Of a stretch of 64,000 bases of DNA, positions 34,585 to 43,491 are shown piece after piece. The notes beneath the pieces are model-generated. The model was not told the DNA's origin. It searched no databases and saw only the letters and a program-made list of their open reading frames with translations. Each line of letters opens with the position of its first letter. The stretch's first letter is position 1. Origin of the DNA: Brevibacterium sp. UCMA 11754 (lineage in GTDB: Bacteria; Actinomycetota; Actinomycetes; Actinomycetales; Brevibacteriaceae); NCBI RefSeq assembly GCF_021532275.1, contig NZ_JACBOT010000001.1:1-64000 (forward strand). The letters run 5' to 3'. The translations under genes were made by a program, and so were the position numbers.

Positions 34585-36027
34585 ATGTCCACCCATACAC
34601 AGCCGGGAAACCCGAGCGCTCAGTCGGGCTCGGAGTCCGAATCCGATGTCATCGCAGCGACTCGGAAGAACAACACCCGGGGCAAGGTTCTCACCGCCTC
34701 GATGGTCGGCACCACGATCGAATTCTTCGACTTCTATGCCTATGCGACCGCCTCGTCGCTGGTGTTCCCGGCCCTCTTCTTCCCCAACCAGACGTCGACG
34801 ACCCAGCTGCTGAGCTCCTTCGCGATCTTCGGTGTCGCCTTCGTCGCCCGACCCCTGGGCTCCATCATCTTCGGCCACTTCGGCGACCGCATCGGCCGCA
34901 AGAAGACACTCATCGCGTCCCTGCTCATCATGGGCATCGGCACCTTCCTCATCGGCCTCCTCCCAACCGCGAGCACTCCGGGCTGGATCGTCCTGGCCCC
35001 GCTGCTCCTCGTCCTCCTGCGCTTCTGCCAGGGAGTCGGACTCGGCGGCGAATGGTCGGGTGCGGCACTGCTGGCCACCGAGAACGCTCCGAAGGGCAAA
35101 CGTGCCATCTGGGGAACCTTCCCGCAGCTGGGCGCCCCTGTCGGCTTCATCATCGCCAACCTGCTCTTCGTCGGGCTCAACAAATGGACCTCCCCCGAGG
35201 CGTTCCTCGCCTGGGGCTGGCGCATCCCGTTCCTGCTCTCAGCACTCCTCGTCGCCGTCGGCCTCTACGTTCGCATGTCCCTCATGGAGACTCCCGCCTT
35301 CCAGCTGGTCGCGCAGAAGCAGCAGATCTCCAAGGCCCCGCTCGCTGCTGTCTTCAAGACGAGCTGGAAGCCGCTGATCCTCGGCACCTTCATCATGTTC
35401 GCGACCTACGTGATCTTCTACTTCATGACCGCGTTCACCCTCACCTACGGCACCTCACCTGCCACCACCGGTCAGGCGAAGACCGCCGCCGAGGCTGCCG
35501 GCACGAGCTTCGACCCCGCCGGGTTCGTCGCTGGGCTGGGGTACACGAAGAGTGAGTTCCTCACCTACCTCATCATCGGCGTCGTGTTCTTCGGCATCTT
35601 CACCGTGGTCTCCGGACCGCTGGCCGAAAAGCTGGGACGACGCAAGATGCTCATGGGGGTCACGGTTCTCATCGCCACCTATGGTCTCGTCGTCAATGTA
35701 CTGTTCAATTCAGGAACCCCAGGCGTCATCATCGCCCTGATCGTCGGCTTCATCCTCATGGGACTGACATTCGGTCCGATGGCCGCGTACCTGCCGGAGC
35801 TGTTCCCTGCCAATGTGCGCTACACGGGCTCGGCGATCTCCTACAACATGTCCAGCGTCATCGGTGCGGGCCCGGCACCGTTCGTCATGGTGGCCCTGTG
35901 GCAGGCCGAAGGTGGAACGATCTTCTACTGCGGCCTCTACATCATCGGGGCGGCGATCCTCACGCTCATCGCCCTGTTCCTGGCCAAGGACACCTCTGAC
36001 CTCGACATGGAGGCTCAGCTGAGCTGA
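34585..36027 (+). CDS. MFS transporter, MHS (metabolite:H+ symporter) family
   Basis: About 480 residues from ATG 34585 (the frame also starts at GTG 34546). GTTIEFFDFYAYATASSLVFP is the MHS-family first helix, and HFGDRIGRKKTLIASLLIMG the signature loop; LPELFPANVRYTGSAISYNMSSVIGAG in the later half is also typical of ShiA/ProP/citrate symporters. It imports an organic acid or osmolyte with protons. Twelve membrane helices are visible. Confidence 0.85.
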   Translation: MSTHTQPGNPSAQSGSESESDVIAATRKNNTRGKVLTASMVGTTIEFFDFYAYATASSLVFPALFFPNQTSTTQLLSSFAIFGVAFVARPLGSIIFGHFGDRIGRKKTLIASLLIMGIGTFLIGLLPTASTPGWIVLAPLLLVLLRFCQGVGLGGEWSGAALLATENAPKGKRAIWGTFPQLGAPVGFIIANLLFVGLNKWTSPEAFLAWGWRIPFLLSALLVAVGLYVRMSLMETPAFQLVAQKQQISKAPLAAVFKTSWKPLILGTFIMFATYVIFYFMTAFTLTYGTSPATTGQAKTAAEAAGTSFDPAGFVAGLGYTKSEFLTYLIIGVVFFGIFTVVSGPLAEKLGRRKMLMGVTVLIATYGLVVNVLFNSGTPGVIIALIVGFILMGLTFGPMAAYLPELFPANVRYTGSAISYNMSSVIGAGPAPFVMVALWQAEGGTIFYCGLYIIGAAILTLIALFLAKDTSDLDMEAQLS

Positions 36028-36080
36028 GTTCGATGCCCTAGGATCGAGACGAGGGCAACCGGCATCAGGGGAGGACGTCC

Positions 36081-36551
36081 ATGGCACTTTCACCGCAGCT
36101 GCAACCCTTGATCGGCACCTGGCAGGGCACCGGATCGGGCCACTACCCCACGATCGACCCCTTCAGCTACAGCGAAGAACTGATCTTCCGCGACGTCGCC
36201 AAACCCTTCCTGGTCTATCAGCAGCGCACCTGGTCACCCGACGGACGGCCCATGCACATGGAAACGGGATTCCTGCGCAGCCCCACGCCCTCGACCGTCG
36301 AACTCGTGCTGGCCCAACCGACCGGGCACGCCGAACTGGCCGAAGGCACCCTGATTGCTGCGGAGGACGGACCGGTTCTCGAACTGCAGTCACCGCAGGT
36401 CCTCGTGGCTGCCTCGGCGAAGCCCGTTGAAGCAACCGCTCGAACCTACCGTCTGGTGGAGAATCAGCTGTCGGTCGACTTCTCCATGGCCGCCGTTGGA
36501 GCGGCCATGACTCACCACCTCCATTCGGACCTGGTCAGAGCCGAGGACTGA
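36081..36551 (+). CDS. nitrobindin-like heme-binding beta-barrel protein
   Basis: 156-residue protein of the FABP-like/nitrobindin (THAP4-like) family. LIGTWQGTGSGHYPTI at the N-terminus carries the GxWxGxGxGxYP motif, and the C-terminus TYRLVENQLSVDFSMAAVG...THHLHSDLVR supplies the conserved His proposed to bind heme. Such proteins bind ferric heme and react with peroxynitrite or NO. Cytoplasmic. Confidence 0.85.
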   Translation: MALSPQLQPLIGTWQGTGSGHYPTIDPFSYSEELIFRDVAKPFLVYQQRTWSPDGRPMHMETGFLRSPTPSTVELVLAQPTGHAELAEGTLIAAEDGPVLELQSPQVLVAASAKPVEATARTYRLVENQLSVDFSMAAVGAAMTHHLHSDLVRAED

Positions 36552-36617
36552 CACAGATTCCGGGTCACGGCTGCCCGGGCCGAAACGGAACTTCAACACT
36601 ACGATTTGGCAACGACC

Positions 36618-36630
36618 GCCTCGGCGAGGC
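36618..36630. repeat. palindromic copy of the recurring CCTCGGCG word
   Basis: GCCTCGGCGAGGC lies between genes upstream of the amino-acid transporter operon. An identical copy lies near 21642 ahead of the amidotransferase gene. Both extend the word CCTCGGCG, which is over-represented in the window. Confidence 0.45.
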
Positions 36631-36751
36631 TCCGTTCGTCATGTGTGTGACTCAGGACACGGTACGATTCCATTCAGACGTTGCTCAGACTTTTCCCGCG
36701 CGAGCGACACCTTTCTATGACATCGATGTCACTGACTCTCCTGGAGGAACT

Positions 36752-37549
36752 ATGAAACGACGCTTGACTCTGGCCACGGTGGCCGTCGGCGCCATGCTCG
36801 CTCTGTCCGCATGCGGAGGAGGAGGCGAATCGGAGCCGGCAGCGACCGGCGAAGGTGGAGTCCCTCTGGTCAAAGAGGGCAAGCTGACGACCTGCACCCA
36901 CCTGTCCTACCAGCCCTTCCAGTTCGAGAAGGACGGCGAGGTGGTCGGATTCGACGTCGACATCGTCGATGCCGTGGCGAAGAAGCTCGGCGTCGAGCAG
37001 GAGATCGTCAACACCTCGTTCGAAACGATCACCTCGGGCGCGGAATTCAACCAGAAGAAGTGCGATGTTGCGGCCGCGGCCACGACGATTCAGCCGAAAC
37101 GTGAAGAAGCAGCCGATTTCTCCGAGCCCTACTTTGATGCGAACCAGGCGATCTTGACCAAGGGCGACAAGAAGGCCAAGGACGAGTCAGCGATTAAGGG
37201 TTTCAAGGTCGGCGCACAGGCGGGCACCACGGGCCTCGAGTACGCGACCGATCACTTCAAGGACTCCGAGGTCATCACCTATGAAGACCTGCCGCTGTCC
37301 CTCGAGGCGCTCAAGACCGGACAAGTCGACGCCGTGATCAATGACAACGGCGTGCTCTACAACTACAACACCGAGAATAAGGGCTTCGCGATCGGCTTCG
37401 ATATCAAGACCGATGAGCACTACGGTATCAGCATGAAAAAGGGCAACACCCAGATGAAGAAGGCCGTCGACGACACTCTCAAGGAGATCAAGGATAACGG
37501 CGAGTACGACAAGATCTACAAGAAGTGGTTCGGCGAAGCTCCGAAATAG
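36752..37549 (+). CDS. ABC importer substrate-binding lipoprotein (polar amino acids)
   Basis: 265 residues from ATG 36752, with TGGAGGAAC just upstream. A lipoprotein signal ends in LSACGGGG (lipobox; Cys anchored). The binding domain resembles the SBP_bac_3 family: YQPFQFEKDGEVVGFDVDIVDAVAKKLG, then QPKREEAADFSEPYF and KKWFGEAPK near the C-terminus. It should bind a polar amino acid outside the membrane and hand it to the permease encoded next. A hairpin lies between these two genes. Confidence 0.9.
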   Translation: MKRRLTLATVAVGAMLALSACGGGGESEPAATGEGGVPLVKEGKLTTCTHLSYQPFQFEKDGEVVGFDVDIVDAVAKKLGVEQEIVNTSFETITSGAEFNQKKCDVAAAATTIQPKREEAADFSEPYFDANQAILTKGDKKAKDESAIKGFKVGAQAGTTGLEYATDHFKDSEVITYEDLPLSLEALKTGQVDAVINDNGVLYNYNTENKGFAIGFDIKTDEHYGISMKKGNTQMKKAVDDTLKEIKDNGEYDKIYKKWFGEAPK

Positions 37550-37560
37550 AAATCGCTGAT

Positions 37561-37602
37561 CGGGCGGTCTGCCTCGGCTTTCAAGTCTGGGCTGGCCGCC
37601 CG
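37561..37602 (+). terminator. hairpin between binding-protein and permease genes
   Basis: CGGGCGG and CCGCCCG are perfect arms with a 28-base loop, 11 bases after the binding-protein stop. Such structures often protect or attenuate messages so that binding protein is made in excess over the membrane parts. The function is inferred. Confidence 0.5.
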
Positions 37603-37654
37603 TTGACCTGAGCAGACTCGGCACACCACGCCACCATCGTTGAAGGACTCACCC

Positions 37655-38530
37655 ATGTCACCAACACCCGAGACCGGACGCGGCGGTCAGACCGGCCCCG
37701 CAGTCCCTCTCGCCACTGCCACCCCCAAGGCCAAGATGAGCAAGCGTCAGAAGGCGAAGCTCTCCCGTGGCATCCAGTACGCGATCCTCATCCTCATCGC
37801 CGTCGTCATCGCGCTCGTAGCGGATTGGCCAACGCTCATCGACACCTTCGGGCGCTTCGATATCGCCGTTGGAATGTTTCCTGAGGTCATCACCGGTGCG
37901 CTGAAGAACACCGTCATCTTCACAGCCCTCGGCTTCGTCCTCGGGCTGGCTATCGCTCTCGTCGTCGCTCTCATGAGACTGTCCTCGGTCGGCGTCTATC
38001 GCTGGCTCGCGACGATCTACATCGAATTCTTCCGCGGGCTGCCGGCGCTCGTTGTCTTCCTCGTCATGGGATTCGGGCTTCCCGTCGCGTTCCCCGGTTT
38101 CCTACTCCCCCAGCTGGTCATCATCATGATCGCCCTCGGCCTCGTGTCGTCGGCGTACATGGCGGAGACCATCCGCGCCGGCATTCAAGCTGTGCCCAAG
38201 GGCCAGGTCGAGGCAGCACGTTCACTGGGCATGTCGTCCTCGCGAGCAATGATCACGATCGTGCTGCCCCAGGCGATGCGCATCATCCTCCCGCCGCTGA
38301 CCAATGAACTCATCCTGCTCACGAAGGACTCCTCACTGGCCTACATCCTCGGGTCCTCTGTCGACGGGCGCGAACTCGCCGCACTCGGCCGAGCCGAGAT
38401 CGTCAACACAGCCAACCTCACCCCGTTCATCGTCATCGCGGTCTGCTATCTCATCATCACGATCCCGCTGTCCTATCTCTCACGCGTCCTTGAACGCAAA
38501 TACGGTTCCGCCGAGCCAGGAGCGAAGTAA
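37655..38530 (+). CDS. ABC importer permease (HisM-type)
   Basis: 291 residues from ATG 37655 (an earlier in-frame start at 37640 has no ribosome site; GAAGGA precedes 37655). A basic, Ala-rich cytoplasmic N-terminus is followed by about five to six membrane helices. [19 protein letters not shown] and the coupling loop [30 protein letters not shown] (seen in two parts) are typical of polar amino-acid permeases. It overlaps the ATPase start by one base (TAATG). Confidence 0.9.
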   Translation: MSPTPETGRGGQTGPAVPLATATPKAKMSKRQKAKLSRGIQYAILILIAVVIALVADWPTLIDTFGRFDIAVGMFPEVITGALKNTVIFTALGFVLGLAIALVVALMRLSSVGVYRWLATIYIEFFRGLPALVVFLVMGFGLPVAFPGFLLPQLVIIMIALGLVSSAYMAETIRAGIQAVPKGQVEAARSLGMSSSRAMITIVLPQAMRIILPPLTNELILLTKDSSLAYILGSSVDGRELAALGRAEIVNTANLTPFIVIAVCYLIITIPLSYLSRVLERKYGSAEPGAK

Positions 38531-39315
38531 TGTCCAGAACAGCCACCACCTCGGCGCGGGAGACCGCGACTCCGATCATCGCGATTCGGAACCTCAAGAA
38601 GAGCTTCGGGTCCAACCAGGTCCTCACGGACATCAACCTCGACGTCGACAAGGGCGAAGTCGTCTGCGTCATCGGTCCCTCGGGATCCGGCAAATCGACG
38701 ATGCTGCGCTGCATCAACACGCTCGAGACCCCGACTGGCGGCTCGATCGTCGTCGACGGCATGGACATGATGGACCTCGATCTCGACATCGATGCCGCGC
38801 GCACCCGCATCGGCATGGTGTTCCAGTCCTTCAACCTCTTCGGCCACCTCACCGTGCGAGAGAACCTCACCATCGCCCAGACCAAGGTCCTGGGGCGCTC
38901 GAAGACGGAGGCGAACACCGTCGCCGAGGCGAACCTGGCGAAGGTGGGACTGTCTGAGAAGATCGCGGCCAAGCCCTCGTCCCTGTCTGGCGGTCAGCAG
39001 CAGCGAGTCGCAATTGCGAGAGCCCTGAGCATGGACCCCGATGTCATGCTCTTCGACGAGCCCACCTCGGCACTCGATCCAGAGACCGTGGGCGATGTCC
39101 TCCAGGTCATGCGCAACCTCGCCGAGGCCGGAATGACGATGGTCGTCGTCACGCACGAGATGGAGTTCGCCCGGCAAGTCGCCGACCGTGTCCTGTTCAT
39201 GGACGGCGGGTACGTCGTCGAGTCCGGACCCGCCAGGGAGGTCATCGGCAGCCCGCAGGAGCAGCGGACGAAGGACTTCCTCTCCCGCGTGCTCAATCCC
39301 GGGCAACTGGGGTAA
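38530..39315 (+). CDS. ABC importer ATPase (GlnQ-type)
   Basis: 261 residues. GPSGSGKST (Walker A), [15 protein letters not shown] (signature), [15 protein letters not shown] (Walker B/D-loop), [10 protein letters not shown] (H-loop) are all intact. The protein is the energising subunit of the amino-acid importer encoded just upstream. TAATG overlap with the permease couples translation. Confidence 0.93.
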   Translation: MSRTATTSARETATPIIAIRNLKKSFGSNQVLTDINLDVDKGEVVCVIGPSGSGKSTMLRCINTLETPTGGSIVVDGMDMMDLDLDIDAARTRIGMVFQSFNLFGHLTVRENLTIAQTKVLGRSKTEANTVAEANLAKVGLSEKIAAKPSSLSGGQQQRVAIARALSMDPDVMLFDEPTSALDPETVGDVLQVMRNLAEAGMTMVVVTHEMEFARQVADRVLFMDGGYVVESGPAREVIGSPQEQRTKDFLSRVLNPGQLG

Positions 39316-39344
39316 GGGCAATTCAGCTTCGCCGAGCGGGCACC

Positions 39345-39388
39345 TTAGCGTTGAGCGGCTATGGCAGAACCTAGCCCGTCAACGCTAA
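39345..39388. terminator. bidirectional hairpin between convergent operons
   Basis: TTAGCGTTGA and TCAACGCTAA are perfect 10-bp arms, with GGCTA/TAGCC pairing inside. It lies between the transporter ATPase stop and the stop of the convergent proline-racemase-like gene. Confidence 0.65.
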
Positions 39389-39427
39389 TGTGACCGCTCG
39401 ATGAAAGAGGTTGTCTGGGCAGCTTGC

Positions 39428-40474
39428 TCAGAGTGTGAAGCCGGCGGGGAACGGGTCGCTCGGGTCGAGTGTGTAGTGCGCGGTACCGGTGATCCAAGCG
39501 CTGCCTGTGATCGTGGGGATGACACCCGCATGCTCGGCGACGTTCGTCTCGTCGACCAGGCGGCCGGTGAACGAGGTGCCGATGAAGGACTCGTTGGTGA
39601 AATCCGTGTTCAACTCCAGCTCGCCACGGGCATGACGAACGGCCATGAGAGCGCTCGTTCCGGTTCCACCCGGTGAGCGGTCCAGCCAGCCGGGCGCATT
39701 GATGAGCACATGGCGCACGCCGAGGGAACTCTGCCCGCTGTCGCTTCCCGGTGCCAGGAACACCACGTGTTCGCAGCCGCGGTACCCCGACTCCGGATGC
39801 ACCGGCTCCATCTGCTCGTTGACCGCGGCCATGACGTCCCGCCCGGCGGCGATGAAATCCTCCGCGCGATCACGCTCGAAGGGGATTCCGACTCCCTGCC
39901 CGTCAGAAGCGCCGTCCCCGATAGCGACCTCAGCAGCATTGACGAACGCATAGAAGTTGCCGCCGAAGCCGATGTCGCATGCCAGTTCACCGCGACCCGG
40001 CACGTCGACGATCTGGTCAAGCGCATGTGCATAGGACGGGACGTTGACGATAGTCACCGATTCGGCACGACCATCGTGCACGGCCACGTCGGCGGTGATG
40101 AGGCCGATCGGAGTATCGAGACGCACAGTCGTCACCGGTTCCTCCACGGTCACCATTCCGGTCTCGACGAGGACGGTGGCCACGGCGATTGTGCCGGCTC
40201 CGCACATCGGGAGCACTCCGGTGACCTCGATGAACAGCACGCCCCAATCGGCATCGGAATGCGTCGGCGGCTGCAGGATCGCGCCGGAGAGGCAGCTGCT
40301 GCCGCGCGGTTCGCACATGAGGAAGGTGCGCAGTTCATCGGAATTGGCGATGAACCATTCCCGACGCTCAGCCATCGTGGCACCGGGGAATGTTCCGCTT
40401 CCCCCGGTGACGACCCGCACGGGCAGGCCCTCGGTATGGGCTTCGACGGTCTGGATGAGTCGATTCGTGCGCAT
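39428..40474 (-). CDS. proline-racemase-family protein with altered active site
   Basis: 348 residues of the proline racemase / hydroxyproline epimerase / t3Hyp dehydratase family. The N-terminus RLIQTVEAHTEGLPVRVVTGG and C-terminus DPFPAGFTL are typical. The two active-site motifs differ from the usual MCGHG and DRSPCGTG: here they are MCGAG (Cys kept, His changed to Ala) and DRSPGGTG (second Cys replaced by Gly). A two-Cys racemase is therefore unlikely; a dehydratase-like or altered reaction is possible. It follows the decarboxylase gene on the same strand by six bases. Confidence 0.8.
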   Translation of the reverse strand: MRTNRLIQTVEAHTEGLPVRVVTGGSGTFPGATMAERREWFIANSDELRTFLMCEPRGSSCLSGAILQPPTHSDADWGVLFIEVTGVLPMCGAGTIAVATVLVETGMVTVEEPVTTVRLDTPIGLITADVAVHDGRAESVTIVNVPSYAHALDQIVDVPGRGELACDIGFGGNFYAFVNAAEVAIGDGASDGQGVGIPFERDRAEDFIAAGRDVMAAVNEQMEPVHPESGYRGCEHVVFLAPGSDSGQSSLGVRHVLINAPGWLDRSPGGTGTSALMAVRHARGELELNTDFTNESFIGTSFTGRLVDETNVAEHAGVIPTITGSAWITGTAHYTLDPSDPFPAGFTL

Positions 40475-40480
40475 GTTCGG

Positions 40481-43351
40481 CTACTTCTTCGACTCGAGCG
40501 CATCCTTCGGCAGGATGACACGGTAGCCCAGACGGGCGTCGTAGCCGTGGATCTCCCTGGTGTCGAGGGCGGACATGAAGTCGAGCACCTCGGCGGTGAT
40601 GACCTGGCCGGGTACGAGCACGGGGAATCCCGGCGGGTAGGGTGTGACGAACCCGGCAGAGACCGGCTGATCTCCTGACTCGATCCGACGGCCCAACTCC
40701 TCCGGGAGGACGTGTTCGATGTTCCACCGGCGCAGCCCGGCGTAGTAAGCGGTGCGCAGGTCACCATCGGGCAGCTGCCTCGACGGATCCTCAGCCAGTA
40801 CCTCGGCGGCGTATTCCGGGGCGAAGGCGCTGAAGTCCGGCAGCGGCGGCATGATCTCGGCCGGCTCGTCGAGGGAGTACTCGGCCTGGAGTTCGTGCGG
40901 GTCGTTGAACTTCTCGGCCATCTTGACGAGGACCTCGATGAGGTAGGCCACGGCCGACCGTGACGTGCCGATGTTCGTCATGAACAGCACAGTGTTGCGG
41001 CTCGTTTTGTTGACCTGGATGCCGTAGCGGTCCATGAGGAAGTCGTGTTTGAAGGTGTCCCCGTCGACTCCGGTGCCGCTGATCTCGATGGTGATGCGGC
41101 TGGGATCGACGACGAACTCGTCGGTCGACCACGCATGCCAGAACGTCGCCAGACCATCGCGCAGAGGCATCGTGCGCTCGGTCTGCCGGTACTCCTCGGG
41201 GATGAGGTCGGCCGCGGTGAGCACCCGGAAGGTCTTCTTCAGCAGCGGATGGCGCGAGACGGCAGAGGCCAGGCTCATCGCCAAATCCAACTGCTTCTGC
41301 ACGAGGGCGAAGCCCTCCATCTCGACCTGCCGGCGCCCCAAGTCCAAGGACGCGAGGATCTGGTAGTTCGGCGAGGTCGAGGTGTGCGTCATGTACGCCT
41401 CGTGGAACGAGTCCTCCGCTCCGTGTGAGAACTCCTGGTCGTAGACGTGGATCATCGAACCCTGCCGCAGCGAGGTCAGCGTCTTGTGCGTCGACTGGGT
41501 CGCATACACGCGCAGAACCGCGTCCGGCGGCGGCAGCAGCGACTCGTTCAGCCACACCTCGTCGGGGGCAGGTTCACCGGTCTCTGCATCGAAGAGACGC
41601 TCACGCTGCTCGCGATACGCCCTGGCATGGGCGTCCGTGTCGAGGGTCGCTTCGAGCCGCTCGGCTGCGACCATGGCGGTGCGCTTGCGGGTGACCGGGT
41701 GGAACCGGGCGAAGGCGAACCAGGCCTCGTCCCAGAGGAAGACCAGGTCGGGCTTGATCGCCAGGCATTCGGCCATGACCTTCTCCGGGTCGTAGACGAT
41801 CCCGTCGAAGGTGCAGTTGGTCAGGGTGATCATCCGGACCTCATCGAGGCGGCCGGCGGCCCGGTAGTCGAGCAGGAGCTGCTTGATCCGGTTCAGCGGC
41901 ACCGCGCCGTAGAAGGCGACGTCGTTGAGCGGGTACGCCTCGAGGTAGGCGGTCCTGGCACCCGTGAGCATGAGCGCATGGTGGTGCGACTTGTGGCAGT
42001 TGCGGTCGACCATGACGACCTCGTCGGGTGAGACGACGGCCTGGTGGACGATCTTGTTCGCCGTCGAGGTCCCGTTCGTCACGAAGTAGGTCCGCTTCGC
42101 GCCGAAGGCCCTGGCCGCCAGGGACTGCGCCTTCTTGATCGTGCCGACCGGCGCCAGCAGGGAGTCCAGCTCACCCGAGGTGGCACTGGTCTCTGCCAGC
42201 AGCAGGTTGAGGCCGTAGAAGTCGACGAAGTCACTGATCCACTTCGATCCGACGACCGAGCCGCCACGGGAGACGGGCAGGGCGTGAAAGACACCGGCCG
42301 GGCGGCGCGCGTGCTCACGGATCGCGGTGAAGAACGGAGTGTCATAGAGGTGCTGGACGCGGCGCAGCAGAGACAGGTGGAGCTCGAACTGGTCCTCACG
42401 GCGGAAGACACGACGGAACCGATGGGTCAGGGCTCCGGCCAGGCTCTCGATGTGGGCACCGGCCATGAGGTAGAGGTCGAGCTCCGGGCGCAGACCGGCC
42501 AGAGTGTCTGCCAGACGCAGCACTCGACGGACCGAATTGAGTGGACTCATCGGCATCGTCGGCGAGTCGGTCGTGCCCTGGTGGGCCAGCTCGACGGCGC
42601 TGCGCAGATCGCGGCTGAGCACCTGCCGGGTTCGGTCGGTGAAGCCGGGGCGGATGACGCAGGCGAGCAGGTTCGGGTTCGTCAGCGCCGCCGCGACCGC
42701 ATCGTCTGCGGTGGGGACGATGACGTAGTCGTAGATGAACTGGTCGGAGGAGTGGCGCAGCTTGAGCAGGTCGGTATGCAGCTCATCGCGGCCACCCTCG
42801 GTGGTCTCATCGACGATGAGGACCTCGAAGCGGGGGCGCGAATCCTGGCGGTCCTTGTGCTCGGCACGCTCGTCCTCGGTGAGGTCATCCTCGGCGACGT
42901 CGGGGACTGTGGTTCCGCGCAGGCGGTTGACGGCACGCGTGATCATGTCGTGGGCCTTGTCGAACTCACCGTTGGAGAGCAGCTCGGCGATGTCCTCGAC
43001 GTAGCGCTGCCCGAAGCCGCCCCAGTACAGTTCGATCGTCTTCAGCGACCGCAGCGAACGCCAGACCTCACCGTCGGCGGCGATCATCGAGAAGTCCCCG
43101 CCGCTGATGGCCAGACGCTTGATCGCGAACTTCAGGTACTCCCAGGCGTCCGAGCGCAGACGCCAGGTGCTCGCTGGCATTCCCGGATCGCGTTCGAGCT
43201 GCGACTTCTTCGGCCGAGACCGGAAGCCCGTCTCTGTGGATCCCCCAGACGAGTCAGAGTCCAGCCGCTTCCGGGGCGTCCCTCCGGCCGCTGCCGGTCC
43301 AGGCATGAATGATGCCTGTCCCGAGTGTTCGTCGGAGTCGATGCCGGTCAT
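40481..43351 (-). CDS. large PLP-dependent Orn/Lys/Arg decarboxylase
   Basis: 956 residues from ATG 43351 with AGGAGG just upstream (the frame itself opens earlier, at 43423). The PLP lysine is in STHKTLTSLRQGSMIH near residue 620, and FLWDEAWFAFARFHP gives the Asp/Ala-phosphate region near 550. The C-terminal domain (PYPPGFPVLVPG) is family-typical. It has an N-terminal wing domain, as in the inducible decarboxylases. The substrate (Arg, Lys or Orn) cannot be told from sequence alone. Probably co-transcribed with the proline-racemase-like gene. Confidence 0.88.
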   Translation of the reverse strand: MTGIDSDEHSGQASFMPGPAAAGGTPRKRLDSDSSGGSTETGFRSRPKKSQLERDPGMPASTWRLRSDAWEYLKFAIKRLAISGGDFSMIAADGEVWRSLRSLKTIELYWGGFGQRYVEDIAELLSNGEFDKAHDMITRAVNRLRGTTVPDVAEDDLTEDERAEHKDRQDSRPRFEVLIVDETTEGGRDELHTDLLKLRHSSDQFIYDYVIVPTADDAVAAALTNPNLLACVIRPGFTDRTRQVLSRDLRSAVELAHQGTTDSPTMPMSPLNSVRRVLRLADTLAGLRPELDLYLMAGAHIESLAGALTHRFRRVFRREDQFELHLSLLRRVQHLYDTPFFTAIREHARRPAGVFHALPVSRGGSVVGSKWISDFVDFYGLNLLLAETSATSGELDSLLAPVGTIKKAQSLAARAFGAKRTYFVTNGTSTANKIVHQAVVSPDEVVMVDRNCHKSHHHALMLTGARTAYLEAYPLNDVAFYGAVPLNRIKQLLLDYRAAGRLDEVRMITLTNCTFDGIVYDPEKVMAECLAIKPDLVFLWDEAWFAFARFHPVTRKRTAMVAAERLEATLDTDAHARAYREQRERLFDAETGEPAPDEVWLNESLLPPPDAVLRVYATQSTHKTLTSLRQGSMIHVYDQEFSHGAEDSFHEAYMTHTSTSPNYQILASLDLGRRQVEMEGFALVQKQLDLAMSLASAVSRHPLLKKTFRVLTAADLIPEEYRQTERTMPLRDGLATFWHAWSTDEFVVDPSRITIEISGTGVDGDTFKHDFLMDRYGIQVNKTSRNTVLFMTNIGTSRSAVAYLIEVLVKMAEKFNDPHELQAEYSLDEPAEIMPPLPDFSAFAPEYAAEVLAEDPSRQLPDGDLRTAYYAGLRRWNIEHVLPEELGRRIESGDQPVSAGFVTPYPPGFPVLVPGQVITAEVLDFMSALDTREIHGYDARLGYRVILPKDALESKK

Positions 43352-43491
43352 ACTTGAGCCTCCTGGCGATGAAGTATCTCGATGTCGAGCGATCCCCTGC
43401 GGAATCCGTTGTGCCAAGATCATACGGCGTTGCGTGACCGAATGTTCAAGAGTCTGCCCACATGAGACAAAAGAATGATAAGCATGAAGCC

